Shown: one piece after another, positions 10,995 to 19,245 of the stretch
Position numbering within the stretch: position 1 is the stretch's first letter
How the letters are laid out: each line of letters begins with the position of its first letter
Assembly (NCBI GenBank): GCA_964515335.1
Contig: CAZETS010000012.1
Coordinates: 1 to 64,000, forward strand
DNA length: 64,000 nt
Source: TMED88 sp964515335
GTDB lineage: Bacteria; Myxococcota_A; UBA9160; UBA4427
Reading direction: 5' to 3'
Translations under genes and position numbers: made by a program
The notes under the pieces: model-generated
What the model saw: the letters and a program-made list of their open reading frames with translations, nothing else
The model's database searches: none
Told to the model about the DNA's origin: nothing

Positions 10995-13442
10995 ATGATC
11001 TACACGGCCCTCGCCTGGGCGGCGCTGCTTGGGAGCAGCACCGCGGCGGCCCAGAACACCCTCGTGCTGGCAGCGGCGAGTCAGACGGTCGCGGTGGGCC
11101 AGTCCTTCGAGGTGGCCGTCGGGGCGAGCTTCAGCGAGGCAAGCGTCGGCGGTGGCGTCACGCTGGTATACGACCACGCTCTGCTTGCCCTCGACGCCGT
11201 CGCCTTCTCTGCGGGCGACCCTGATTTCCGGTGTCCCGGCTCGGCGGTGATCGCGTGTCCGGCAGACCCCGATTATCTCTCGCTCGGAGACGTGTCCGGC
11301 CTCCCACTGACCGCCAACCTGGCGACCCTGACGTTCACCGCCCTGGGCGCCGGTGAGGCTTCCATCGGACTGGCGCCCGCCACGGCGTTCGGGGCGATCG
11401 GAGGTGCCGAGCTGGCGGTGACTTTCCAAGGGACGTCGGTGATCAGCGGCGCGCCCGAATTGCCGATCTTCTCGTCCTTGAGCGTGGTCCTCCTTGCCGC
11501 TGCACTCGGGGCATGCGGTCTATTCGTCCTGCGCAAGACGCGCGCTCGCGCTTCGGCGATCCTGACCCTGCTGCTGCTGGCGGGGACCTCGGTCGCTCCG
11601 GAGGCCCGGGCCCAGGCGGGCGTCGACAGCGATTTCGACGGCATCCACGACTCGGCGGACAACTGCACGAATACCCCCAACCCGGGGCAGGCCGACAGCG
11701 ACGGCGACGGGTACGGGAATGCCTGCGATCCCGACCTCGACGGCGACGGTGACGTCGACGGCGCGGACCTCGCGCTGATGAAAGCGGCCTTCTTCGGCAG
11801 CGACGCCAACGCGGACCTGGATGGCAGCGGAACCGTGGATTTTCTGGACCTCGGCGTGTTGGCCGGGCAGCTTGGAGGGGTTCCCGGCCCGCGTTGTGCG
11901 GCCTGCCCGCTCTCGCCGATCTCCCAAAGCTACTGCGGCAGCTCGCCTCTTTCGTTGGCGATACCCGACGACGATGCCCTGGGCGTAGCCGACGTTCGCA
12001 GCATTGCCGAGAACGCCTTGATCTCCGACCTGAACGTGTCGGTTCGGATCAGCCACGGCTGGGTCGGTGATCTGAGCGCGACGCTCGAGCATGCCGAGAC
12101 CGGCAGCGCGGTCGACCTGATCGATCGACCCGGGGTCCCCGCCTCCTCGTTCGGCTGCTCGGGAGACGATATCGACAGCGTCCTCGACGACGAGGCAGGA
12201 GCCAGTGCCGAGCAGGCCTGCGCGGGCGCGGCCCCCGCACTGGCAGGGGACTTGCTGCCGAACGGCTCTCTCACGGCGTTCGACGGAGAGAATCTTGCCG
12301 GCACATGGACGCTCACCGTTCGGGACTCCAGCCTGGGTGTCTCAGGGACCGTCGATGAGTGGTGCCTGCTCGTCAACGAACCGGCGCCTCCGCCCACACC
12401 TCCTTCGGTGGAGCTGATCGCCTACCGCCCGCAATCCGAAGCCTACGGGGCGCCGCTCCAGCGACGCAGGGTTCCCGAAGCGGAGGAAGAAGGACCCGGG
12501 GCGGGGATTCGGATCAACGGCGATGACGACGACGGCAATGCCGCTCCGGATCGCGACGATCCGTCCGTCGCCGGAGAGAACGATCTCATCGAGGTGGAAT
12601 GGGCGGTGGGCGAGACTCCAGCGCCGGCGGGCTACGAGTACGTGATCCGGCGAAGCAACGGCAGCATCAAGGTCTGGACCGGGCCCGACAAGGGGACGGC
12701 CATCCTGGACTCGAACGACGAGAGCGTCGTCGCCCCTCCCTCGACCACCGGGTCGGTCTGGGTCGAAAACCCGAGCGGCGGCTCGGCCTTCCTCGTCTTC
12801 GAAGCGCGCGCCGTTTCGGACCTCTCTGTCGTCTCCTCGGATCGAATCGACTTCTTCCCGTTCAAGAGCGTCGTGATCGGACTTCACGGCGAGTTCCAGT
12901 TTCCCACCGATCCGGTGTTCGGCCCCAACGAAGGCATCTCGTATCTCGCCGTCGCTCTCCATCAGGAAGCCTACGATTCGCATATGTATGTCGAGAACGA
13001 CGTCGAGGCCGACGGCTCGGGCGCGGTCTACGACGAAATCGTCAGCGCGGTCCAGAACCGCGGAGTCACTTCCGTCGCCCTCTACGGCTTCAGTCACGGC
13101 GGCGGCTCGATCTATGACCTGACCGCCCGCCTCGACGCCAACAAGGCCAGCATCGGCGCCTTCGACATTCTCTTCACCGGGTACATCGACAGCATCGAGA
13201 ACGACTCGGACGTCGATCTCGACCCCGAAGTGCGCCTGCCCGTCGGCACTGCATACCACGTCAACTACTATCAGTCGTTCGGGATCATTCCGCCCTGGGG
13301 AGGCTCCGTTCCTGGCGCCGACGTCGATGTGAACGTGACGAGCACCTTTTGGGGCTTTCTTCTGGCCCACATCACGATCACGAATTCCAGCATCGTTCAG
13401 GCAGGCATTCACGACCCTCTGGTCCTGAGGGTTCCCCGCTAG
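10995..13442 (+). CDS. Mosaic secreted protein: cohesin-like, CTERM-like, TSP3/dockerin, P-domain and lipase-like parts
   Basis: One ORF of 815 codons holds what look like two exported proteins in series. Residues 1-20 are a signal peptide ending STAAAQ. About 21-150 is a cohesin-like beta domain (TVAVGQSFEVAVGASFSEA). About 154-186 is a sorting-signal-like helix with a basic end (PELPIFSSLSVVLLAA, then LRKTRAR). A second signal-like helix follows and ends APEARAQ (about 207). Next come thrombospondin type 3 repeats (DSDFDGIHD, DSDGDGYGNACD), a two-repeat dockerin (DGDGDVDGADLA and DLDGSGTVDFLDL, about 248-294), a proprotein-convertase-type P domain (about 311-462), and a C-terminal alpha/beta region with YGFSHGGGS (Ser about 700). 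The start is uncertain: TTG 10968 or ATG 10932 would add positive charges ahead of the signal. Confidence 0.8.
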   Translation: MIYTALAWAALLGSSTAAAQNTLVLAAASQTVAVGQSFEVAVGASFSEASVGGGVTLVYDHALLALDAVAFSAGDPDFRCPGSAVIACPADPDYLSLGDVSGLPLTANLATLTFTALGAGEASIGLAPATAFGAIGGAELAVTFQGTSVISGAPELPIFSSLSVVLLAAALGACGLFVLRKTRARASAILTLLLLAGTSVAPEARAQAGVDSDFDGIHDSADNCTNTPNPGQADSDGDGYGNACDPDLDGDGDVDGADLALMKAAFFGSDANADLDGSGTVDFLDLGVLAGQLGGVPGPRCAACPLSPISQSYCGSSPLSLAIPDDDALGVADVRSIAENALISDLNVSVRISHGWVGDLSATLEHAETGSAVDLIDRPGVPASSFGCSGDDIDSVLDDEAGASAEQACAGAAPALAGDLLPNGSLTAFDGENLAGTWTLTVRDSSLGVSGTVDEWCLLVNEPAPPPTPPSVELIAYRPQSEAYGAPLQRRRVPEAEEEGPGAGIRINGDDDDGNAAPDRDDPSVAGENDLIEVEWAVGETPAPAGYEYVIRRSNGSIKVWTGPDKGTAILDSNDESVVAPPSTTGSVWVENPSGGSAFLVFEARAVSDLSVVSSDRIDFFPFKSVVIGLHGEFQFPTDPVFGPNEGISYLAVALHQEAYDSHMYVENDVEADGSGAVYDEIVSAVQNRGVTSVALYGFSHGGGSIYDLTARLDANKASIGAFDILFTGYIDSIENDSDVDLDPEVRLPVGTAYHVNYYQSFGIIPPWGGSVPGADVDVNVTSTFWGFLLAHITITNSSIVQAGIHDPLVLRVPR

Positions 13443-13485
13443 GCGCCGGCCCGGGTTGCACCGCAATACCTTTGGGCAGCTGGGT

Positions 13486-13917
13486 CTAGTCGGTCTCCGG
13501 CGTGTACCAGATCGGTGACGTGTAGGCCCTCTCCTGGGTCACCATCTCGACGTCGTCGGGCAGCGTCTCGCCGAATCGCCTGGCCTCGTACGCCGTCCAT
13601 CGCGGCGTGGGGATCTCGAGCACACGGGCGTAGTAGGCCGCGGGGCGGTCGGCGTCGAACTCGGGGTCCGACCAGACGCCCCCCGTCGACGAGACGACCT
13701 CCTTGCCCTTCGCGAAGCGATAGGCGTCGTTGGGGCCCAGGCGGGCGCCGAAGGCGCCGGCGTGCATCGACAGCGTGGTGTGGGTATGGGCATCCCCCCA
13801 GAGAACCGCCGTCGGAAAGTCTCGACCCGCATAGGGCGAGAACGCCTCGACGGCGGGAAAGGCCTCGCCGAGAGACTCCTCGGGCGGGAGCGGGTCGCCG
13901 CTCGCGAAGGCCCGGGC
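13486..13917 (-). pseudogene. DUF3604 gene remnant with in-frame internal deletion
   Basis: Reading on the minus strand, the frame encodes the typical start region of DUF3604 proteins: LWGDAHTHTTLSMHAGAFG and GPNDAYRFAKGKEVVSSTG. It then jumps straight to their typical C-terminus: VWSDPEFDADRPAAYYARVL, EIPTPRWTAYEARRF, QERAYTSPIWYTPE. About 144 codons remain, whereas family members usually exceed 600 residues. The native N-terminus is gone: the frame opens directly at the TGA of the upstream methyltransferase and is in phase with it. From its ATG at 13767 a 93-residue fragment could still be made. The surviving frame suggests a recent or in-frame deletion; the function is presumably lost. Confidence 0.85.
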
Positions 13918-14586
13918 TCATTGCGGCGAGTGGCCGGAAGCGAAGACCAGGAAGTGCTGCTTCTCGATGAAGTCGTGCTCGGCGACGAGCCGGTAGCCGG
14001 CGCGGCCGAGCTCCTCCTTGATCACCTCACCGTCGGTCGCGTGGCCAACGATCGTCTGTATCAATCCCTCGTCGCGATAGTCGAGCACCGCGAGCCGGCC
14101 ACCGGGCCGCAGGTAGCGGGCGGTGTCCCGAAAGTAGCGCTCGCGATCGTCGATGTGGTGGTAGGTGTTGCTGGTGAAGATCAGGTCGACGCCGTCTCCC
14201 GGGATGCGGGGATCGTCGGTGCCGGCCAACACCACCTGCACCTGCGCGTACCCGCGCTCGTCGGCCAGGCCGGCGAGTCGCTCGTTCATCTCCTCGTCGA
14301 CGTCCACCGCGTAGACGAGTCCCGCAGGCCCCACCGCATCCGCGAGGTCGAACGTGAAGTAGCCGCCTCCCGCGCCGAGATCGGCCACCGACTGACCGGG
14401 CTCGAGCGCGAGCGCCGCGATCACGCGCTCCTTCTGCTGCCACTCGTCGCGATCGTCGCCCGCGTAGACGCGCGCCTTCATGTCCGGCGTGCAGCCGGCG
14501 CCGATCAGCGCGAAGAGCGCACCGAGCAGGATCGTGCGCCGAAGGGCGGCGGCTCGGTGATGTCCGGCGGACGGAATCGAGCTCAT
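13918..14586 (-). CDS. SAM-dependent methyltransferase with lipoprotein signal
   Basis: This 222-residue class I methyltransferase has motif I VADLGAGGGYF (about 67-77), acidic loop AVDVDEEM, and NTYHHIDDRERYFRDTARYL, followed by RPGGRLAVLDYRD. Unusually, a lipoprotein signal precedes it: two arginines, a hydrophobic stretch and LIGAGC (Cys about 32). This implies export and lipid anchoring, although S-adenosylmethionine is cytoplasmic. Related predicted methyltransferases with signal peptides exist in proteobacteria, but their function is unclear. The ATG at 14586 follows GGAGA at about 9 bases; GTG 14589 is one codon earlier. The stop abuts the DUF3604 remnant in the same frame. Confidence 0.85.
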   Translation of the reverse strand: MSSIPSAGHHRAAALRRTILLGALFALIGAGCTPDMKARVYAGDDRDEWQQKERVIAALALEPGQSVADLGAGGGYFTFDLADAVGPAGLVYAVDVDEEMNERLAGLADERGYAQVQVVLAGTDDPRIPGDGVDLIFTSNTYHHIDDRERYFRDTARYLRPGGRLAVLDYRDEGLIQTIVGHATDGEVIKEELGRAGYRLVAEHDFIEKQHFLVFASGHSPQ

Positions 14587-14641
14587 CACGGGAATCTCCC
14601 TCGGGCGCGAGCAGGGAGCGTAGCCGATCAGCGCACCGCCC

Positions 14642-15730
14642 CTAGTCGAACAATGCCCGCCAGCCCAGCCCGATCACCTCGCGACCGCCCTCGAGCACGT
14701 CACGTTTCCACTTTTCGGTGTCGGTCCGGAACGCGTCGAGCAGCGCCCGGGCGTACGGCTCGCGGCCGGGGCCCTCGCGCTCGCCGTGGTGCCAGCACCA
14801 GTTCTCGAGGCGCAGCGCGCGGAAGACGGTGAGCGGATCAGTGGTGCCGAACTCGGCGGCGGCGCCCCAGAAGAAGACGCCGGGAAGCTCCGCCGCCATG
14901 CCCTCGCCGGACTCGCCCGAGAGTGCGGCCGAGATGCTGCCGCCCGCACGCGGGCACTCGACGCGCCCTTCCGGGTAGACACCCAGCAGCCGCGCATGCT
15001 CTCTGGTGTGCTCGTCGTGGTCCGAGAGCATCGTGTAGCGGCCGGACTCGCCGAGACCCGTGTGGAGGTCGATCAGATGCACCTCGCGTGCGCGGGACAG
15101 GCGTCTTCGCACGATCTCGCGCAGGATCCGCGCGGACGACTCCTCCTTCGCGCCGCCGTACGCGAGGCCCAGCGGCTGCTCGTACTGCCCCTCGCTGACG
15201 ATCGCCTGGGCGCGACCGAAGCCCACCTCCTCGATCAGCTCGGTGGCGCGCTGCATGAAACGCTCGGCGTCGTCCGCCGCCAACTCGCGGGGATTGATCA
15301 GCTCGTCGTACTTCATGTAGTCGGCACGATGCAGCTCGAGGCTGGCGTGGTCGACGAAGTTTCGATTGATGTCGACGTTGCTCTCGTTCACGCGCCGGCT
15401 CCACGCAAAGCCGAACGGGTTGGCGGCGTGCACGACGAGCACGGCGCCGCCTTCGGGCAGGGCCAGCGAGGCGGCGTCTTCGTACAGGAAGCTCGCCTGG
15501 ATGGCGCTGCCCGCGTATCCCTCGACGCCGTGGATGCCGCTCAGCAGGAAGAGGACACGCTCGGCATCGGCCGGCCCGAGCCAGGCCTCGTCGATCGCCA
15601 ACGGGGCGTCGCCCGGCCCCCGCGCCTCGATGGCGTGCTCGCGAAGCTCGCAGTTCGCCCCGCGCGCGGCATCGAGGAATCGGGCACGGTGCTCAGCGTA
15701 GGAAGGGCGGAAGTGGTCGTGACTCGGCAT
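14642..15730 (-). CDS. DUF2817 zinc-carboxypeptidase-like protein
   Basis: The 362-residue product matches the DUF2817 branch of the M14 metallopeptidase fold. It shows SGIHGVEGYAGSA with a HxxE pair (about His67, Glu70), the NESNVDINRNF substrate-binding motif (about 115-125), and HLIDLHTGLGESGRY containing the third zinc ligand His. A Glu near AAEFGTTD could be the catalytic residue. No signal peptide is seen, so it is probably cytoplasmic. The natural substrate is unknown; M14 relatives cut C-terminal or amide bonds of small peptides. ATG 15730 is used because the longer reading runs into sequence without family similarity. Confidence 0.85.
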   Translation of the reverse strand: MPSHDHFRPSYAEHRARFLDAARGANCELREHAIEARGPGDAPLAIDEAWLGPADAERVLFLLSGIHGVEGYAGSAIQASFLYEDAASLALPEGGAVLVVHAANPFGFAWSRRVNESNVDINRNFVDHASLELHRADYMKYDELINPRELAADDAERFMQRATELIEEVGFGRAQAIVSEGQYEQPLGLAYGGAKEESSARILREIVRRRLSRAREVHLIDLHTGLGESGRYTMLSDHDEHTREHARLLGVYPEGRVECPRAGGSISAALSGESGEGMAAELPGVFFWGAAAEFGTTDPLTVFRALRLENWCWHHGEREGPGREPYARALLDAFRTDTEKWKRDVLEGGREVIGLGWRALFD

Positions 15731-15813
15731 GCGGCCAACATAACAGGCCGTGACGCGGCCGCCGGATACGCCTCCTCGAGTCTGGCCGGCTGCAGACGAA
15801 GGCCAGGGGCGCG

Positions 15814-16590
15814 TCAGTGGCGCCTGGCCGCAAAGTCGATCACGGCACGATCGAAGCCGCCCGCATCCTCGATGTTGACCGAGTGGCCCGCGTCGAGATC
15901 CACGACCTCGATGCCGGGCACGCTGGCGGCCGCGAAGTCGCGATCCGCCTGGAAGCTCTTCTCGTAGCGGCCGTTCACCAGCAGTGTCGGCACCTCGAGC
16001 ATCTCCACGACGTCGCGGCAACACAGGTCGATCGTCGTGGTGGCGGTTGCCTGCCAGAGTGCATGACGGTCGAGCGCGTCCGCCGCATCGACCATCCGTT
16101 CCTGCAGGTGCGGCGGAAACCGCCTCGCTCGAACGGGGTGGTAGGGCAGCTTTCGGACGTCCACGGTCTTCCAGAAGTCGAGGCCCCGGTCGCCCTCCTC
16201 GGGACGGACGCCGTTCAGGGCCGACCGCGAGTTCGTGATGATCAGCCCGCGAACCGCCTGCGGGCGCGCCAGCGCGTAGCGGATCGCGATGCCGGCTCCG
16301 AACGACTGCCCGCAGACGTACCAGGGCTGCCCTCCGAGCCCCTTCCGGATGCGCTCGAGCTCGTCGACGTAACGCTCCACCCGATAGGCCTCGGCAGCGG
16401 CCGGACTCGGCGAGCGACCGTGCCCCCAGAGATCGACGGCGACCAGGCGGAAGTGCTCGCGCAGGGCCTCGCGGTTCGGCGACCACTGCAGGCTGCTCGA
16501 CATGAACCCGTGGATCAGCACGAGCGCGGGCAGTGCCTCGCTGCCTTCGACGTCGAAGTGGAGATGCTCGGTCGAAGTACCGCCGCTCAC
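15814..16590 (-). CDS. Alpha/beta-fold hydrolase
   Basis: The 258-residue enzyme has the oxyanion segment VLIHGFMSSSLQW (about 24-36), DLWGHGRS, the nucleophile elbow GQSFGAG (Ser about 96), and a C-terminal histidine in DAGHSVNIED (about 236). The acid residue is probably in the LLVNGRYEKSF region. It looks like an esterase, lactonase or C-C bond hydrolase of the MhpC/BphD-like group; the substrate cannot be read. GTG 16590 is chosen because it overlaps the TGA of the aldehyde dehydrogenase remnant as GTGA. This suggests the hydrolase was once translated behind a full aldehyde dehydrogenase. Confidence 0.87.
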   Translation of the reverse strand: MSGGTSTEHLHFDVEGSEALPALVLIHGFMSSSLQWSPNREALREHFRLVAVDLWGHGRSPSPAAAEAYRVERYVDELERIRKGLGGQPWYVCGQSFGAGIAIRYALARPQAVRGLIITNSRSALNGVRPEEGDRGLDFWKTVDVRKLPYHPVRARRFPPHLQERMVDAADALDRHALWQATATTTIDLCCRDVVEMLEVPTLLVNGRYEKSFQADRDFAAASVPGIEVVDLDAGHSVNIEDAGGFDRAVIDFAARRH

Positions 16591-16706
16591 AGCTCGACGG
16601 TGATGCTCTCGAGCTGCGTGCAGTGGTGGAGCGCCTCGAGGCACTCCTCGCGCCCGTCGCCGCTTCGCTCGTAGCCGCTCTGCTCGTAGCCGCCGAACGG
16701 GATCAC
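16587..16706 (-). pseudogene. C-terminal remnant of an aldehyde dehydrogenase gene
   Basis: Thirty-nine codons encode the characteristic end of an aldehyde dehydrogenase: IPFGGYEQSGYERSG, then GREECLEALHHCTQ, then LESITVEL, equivalent to the IPFGGYKQSG and TQTKSV ends of intact enzymes. The catalytic Cys and Glu and the NAD site are absent. The fragment begins at a GTG overlapping the metallophosphoesterase stop (GTGA) and ends in a TGA overlapping the hydrolase GTG. Upstream, the same frame is only antisense-like shadow of the metallophosphoesterase gene. A large deletion, leaving the tail and its coupled neighbour, explains it. Confidence 0.8.
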
Positions 16707-17941
16707 TGACTCCACGGGCCCGGCCCGCTCCTGATCACGATGTCCGTGATCTCGGCCGGCGCGCCGAGCCGCATCGGCGGCCCCCAGAAGCCGGTGCCGC
16801 GGCTCACGTACAGCTGTGCGCGCCCGCGGCGGTAGGGTCCCGCGACCCAGGGCACGGCGAGGCGCACGAAGTAGTTGAACGGCCAGATCTGACCGCCGTG
16901 GGTGTGCCCCGAGAGCTGCAGGTCGACGCCGCGCCGGCTCGCGCGGCGGAACGTGGTCGGGTCGTGGGCGAGCAGCACCACCGGCCGGTCGTCGGGCACG
17001 CCGTCGAGCGCGGCGTCGAGATCCTCCCCGCCCTCCCCCGGCATCTGCCGCGAGCGATGATCGTCCACGCCGGCCAACACGAACGACGCACCCCCGACGT
17101 CGAGGGTGCGGTGCTCGTTTCGCAGCACTTCGATGCCGAGCCGCTTCACGAGACCGACCCACTCGTTCACGTACGAGTAGTGGTCGTGGTTGCCGGTGAC
17201 GAACCAGGCGCCGAGCGGCGCCGACAGCTCGGCCAGGGGCTCGATGGTGTGCCCGACCTTGCGGACGCGTCCGTCGACCAGGTCGCCGGTGATCGCAATC
17301 AGGTCGGGCTCGAGGCCGTTCACCTGATAGACCAGCCAGGCGGCGAAGCGCTCGTCGAGGATCGGGCCGAAGTGGATGTCCGAGATCTGAACGATGCGGA
17401 AGCCGTCGAGCGCCGCCGGCCAGCGCTCGACGCCGATCTCGAGCCGCATCACCTCGGGCAGCGCGAGGCCGCGACGCAGCGCGATCAGCGCGGTGGGCAC
17501 GACCAGCGCGACCACGGCGCCGGCGCGCAGCCGCTCGGCGGTGACGGCGTCCATCCCGTCGGCGACGCCGAGCATCAACAGCAGCAGATCGCTCAGCATG
17601 AGGGCCATCAGCAGCAGGAACGCGACACCCATCCAGAGCGATGCCGGCCACACCACGAGGCGCTCGATCCAGTCCGGCCCGTAGCGTTCGGCGATCGGCT
17701 GCGCGATCAGCGTGGCCGCCAGGACCACGATCACGGCCACCCCCCAGAAGGCGACACCGCCGGGCAGCCCCGTTCCGATCACGAGCCGATGGGCGATGTA
17801 CGCATGCCCGCCGACGAACACCGAGAGGAAGAGCGCCGCGATCGGCACCACGAGCCAGACGCGGCGCGGCGAGTCGGAGGAGTTCGCGGCACCCCGCGCG
17901 GCGGGCGGCGACGCGGCGCCGCCGGCAAGCGAATCGGACAT
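16703..17941 (-). CDS. Membrane-anchored metallophosphoesterase (YkuE/YaeI-like)
   Basis: A 412-residue protein with about four hydrophobic spans in the first 155 residues, followed by a calcineurin-type phosphoesterase domain. Metal-binding motifs are all present: SDIHFG (about 187-192), GDLVDG (about 219-224), GNHDHY (about 250-255), and SGHTHGGQIW near the C-terminus. Relatives act on phosphorylated lipids or lipid A precursors at the membrane, but the substrate here is not determinable. Its last codons, GPGPWSQ, overlap the start of the aldehyde dehydrogenase remnant, so its natural C-terminus might have been slightly altered by the deletion next to it. Confidence 0.9.
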   Translation of the reverse strand: MSDSLAGGAASPPAARGAANSSDSPRRVWLVVPIAALFLSVFVGGHAYIAHRLVIGTGLPGGVAFWGVAVIVVLAATLIAQPIAERYGPDWIERLVVWPASLWMGVAFLLLMALMLSDLLLLMLGVADGMDAVTAERLRAGAVVALVVPTALIALRRGLALPEVMRLEIGVERWPAALDGFRIVQISDIHFGPILDERFAAWLVYQVNGLEPDLIAITGDLVDGRVRKVGHTIEPLAELSAPLGAWFVTGNHDHYSYVNEWVGLVKRLGIEVLRNEHRTLDVGGASFVLAGVDDHRSRQMPGEGGEDLDAALDGVPDDRPVVLLAHDPTTFRRASRRGVDLQLSGHTHGGQIWPFNYFVRLAVPWVAGPYRRGRAQLYVSRGTGFWGPPMRLGAPAEITDIVIRSGPGPWSQ

Positions 17942-18118
17942 CGGCTGCTGCTCTCCAACGGGTTTCGCGGCAGGCGCGGGGCGCGGGCGCTGCCGGGAGG
18001 CCCGAGGTTAGCAGGCCGGGCTCGTGAGCGGAGTCACCGCGATTGGTGGGCCCGCGAGCGGCCGGCCGCTGCGGGTCCGTCGGGTGTTGCGGCGCCTACC
18101 GCGGCCCTCGGCCTTCCC

Positions 18119-18158
18119 GTGCGGAGAAGTGCGAGGAAGTGCGAGGAAGCGCGAGGGG
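18119..18158. repeat. Four 10-bp tandem repeats downstream of pilT
   Basis: Four imperfect 10-bp units with consensus GTGCGAGGAA run from 18119 to just before the pilT stop codon. The middle two are identical. The surrounding 219 bp (17942-18160), between the metallophosphoesterase start and the pilT stop, holds no gene. The repeat is helically phased but could simply be slippage-prone sequence. Confidence 0.5.
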
Positions 18159-18160
18159 CC

Positions 18161-19228
18161 TCAGCCCTCCTGCTCGAGCAGGGGCTCGAAGCGCGCCTTT
18201 TCGGTGGCCTTCATGTAGGCGTCGCGGCCGGTCACCCTGCCCTCCTTCGCGTAGGCGAAGAGGACGTCGTCCATGGCCTGCATGCCGATGTTCTTCCCGG
18301 ACTGGATGATCGAGGCCAGCATCTGCATGTTGCCCTCGCGAATCACATTGCCGAGGCCCGATGCGCGCAGCAGGATCTCGTTGGCCGCGATGCGTCCCTT
18401 GCCGTCGGCGGTGGGCAGCAGCAGCTGCGAGACGACCGCCGCGAGCGACTCCGAGAGCGACAGCCGAATCATGTTCTGCTCGTCGGCGGGGAAGGCGTCG
18501 ACGATGCGGTCGATCGTCTTGGCGGCGTTGTTGGTGTGGAGCGTGCCGAAGACCAGCATGCCCATCTCGGCGGCTGTGATCGCCAGCGAGATCGTTTCGC
18601 GCTCGCGCATCTCGCCCACCAGGATGACATCGGCGTCCTGCCGGATCGCCGAGCGCAGCGCCGGGCCGAAGCCCTGAGTGTGCAGGCCGACCTCCCGGTG
18701 CGAGAAGATGCTGCCCCGATTCTGATGAACGAACTCGACCGGATCCTCGATGGTGACCACGTGACGCGAGTAGGTCTTGTTGAGCCGGTCGATGATCGCG
18801 GCCAGCGTGGTCGACTTGCCCGAGCCCGTGGGCCCGGTCACCAGCACGAGACCGTCGCGCAGGTCGGCGAGACTCGAGACCGCGTCGGGCAGGCCGAGAT
18901 CCTCGGCCGGAACGATCTCCTCCGGGATGATGCGGAAGACGGCCCCCACGCCCTGGTTCTGCACGAAGTAGTTGGCGCGGAACCTCGCCACGCCCTCCAG
19001 CCCGTACGCGAAGTCGAGGTCGTTGCTGAGGGCGAACTCATCCCAGGCCCGGTGCGAGGCGATCTCCTCGAGCATCGCGCGCAGGCTGGCGTCGTCGAGG
19101 ACCGGCTCGCCCTCGATGACGCGGATCTTCCCCTTCTGCCGGAAACGCGGCTGCAGACCCGCCGCCAGGTGCAGGTCGGAGCCGTCGTGCTCCTTCAGGT
19201 GCGTCAGCAGTCGATCGATCTGGGCCAC
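18161..19228 (-). CDS. pilT: PilT-type twitching motility/retraction ATPase
   Basis: A 355-residue hexameric secretion-type ATPase that in other bacteria powers type IV pilus retraction at the inner membrane. It has the PAS-like N-terminal domain, Walker A GPTGSGKST (about 132-140), the Asp box TIEDPVEF, Walker B region DADVILVGEMRERETI, and the His box FGTLHTNNAAKTIDR. Length is close to canonical PilT. It lies 17 bp behind a second, larger PilT-like gene, so the two probably form an operon. No pilin, PilB, PilC or secretin gene is in the window. The last residues (LEQEG) are short of the extra tail seen in PilU proteins. Confidence 0.93.
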   Translation of the reverse strand: MAQIDRLLTHLKEHDGSDLHLAAGLQPRFRQKGKIRVIEGEPVLDDASLRAMLEEIASHRAWDEFALSNDLDFAYGLEGVARFRANYFVQNQGVGAVFRIIPEEIVPAEDLGLPDAVSSLADLRDGLVLVTGPTGSGKSTTLAAIIDRLNKTYSRHVVTIEDPVEFVHQNRGSIFSHREVGLHTQGFGPALRSAIRQDADVILVGEMRERETISLAITAAEMGMLVFGTLHTNNAAKTIDRIVDAFPADEQNMIRLSLSESLAAVVSQLLLPTADGKGRIAANEILLRASGLGNVIREGNMQMLASIIQSGKNIGMQAMDDVLFAYAKEGRVTGRDAYMKATEKARFEPLLEQEG

Positions 19229-19245
19229 GCAGTCTTCCCCTCGGC

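Noticed and set aside
13439..13921. 160-codon minus-strand ORF over the DUF3604 remnant
   Set aside because: It is in a different frame from the DUF3604 similarity and has only shadow-type composition.
18119..18158. 10-bp tandem units as a CRISPR-like array
   Set aside because: There are no spacers, the units are too short and imperfect, and no cas genes occur in the window.
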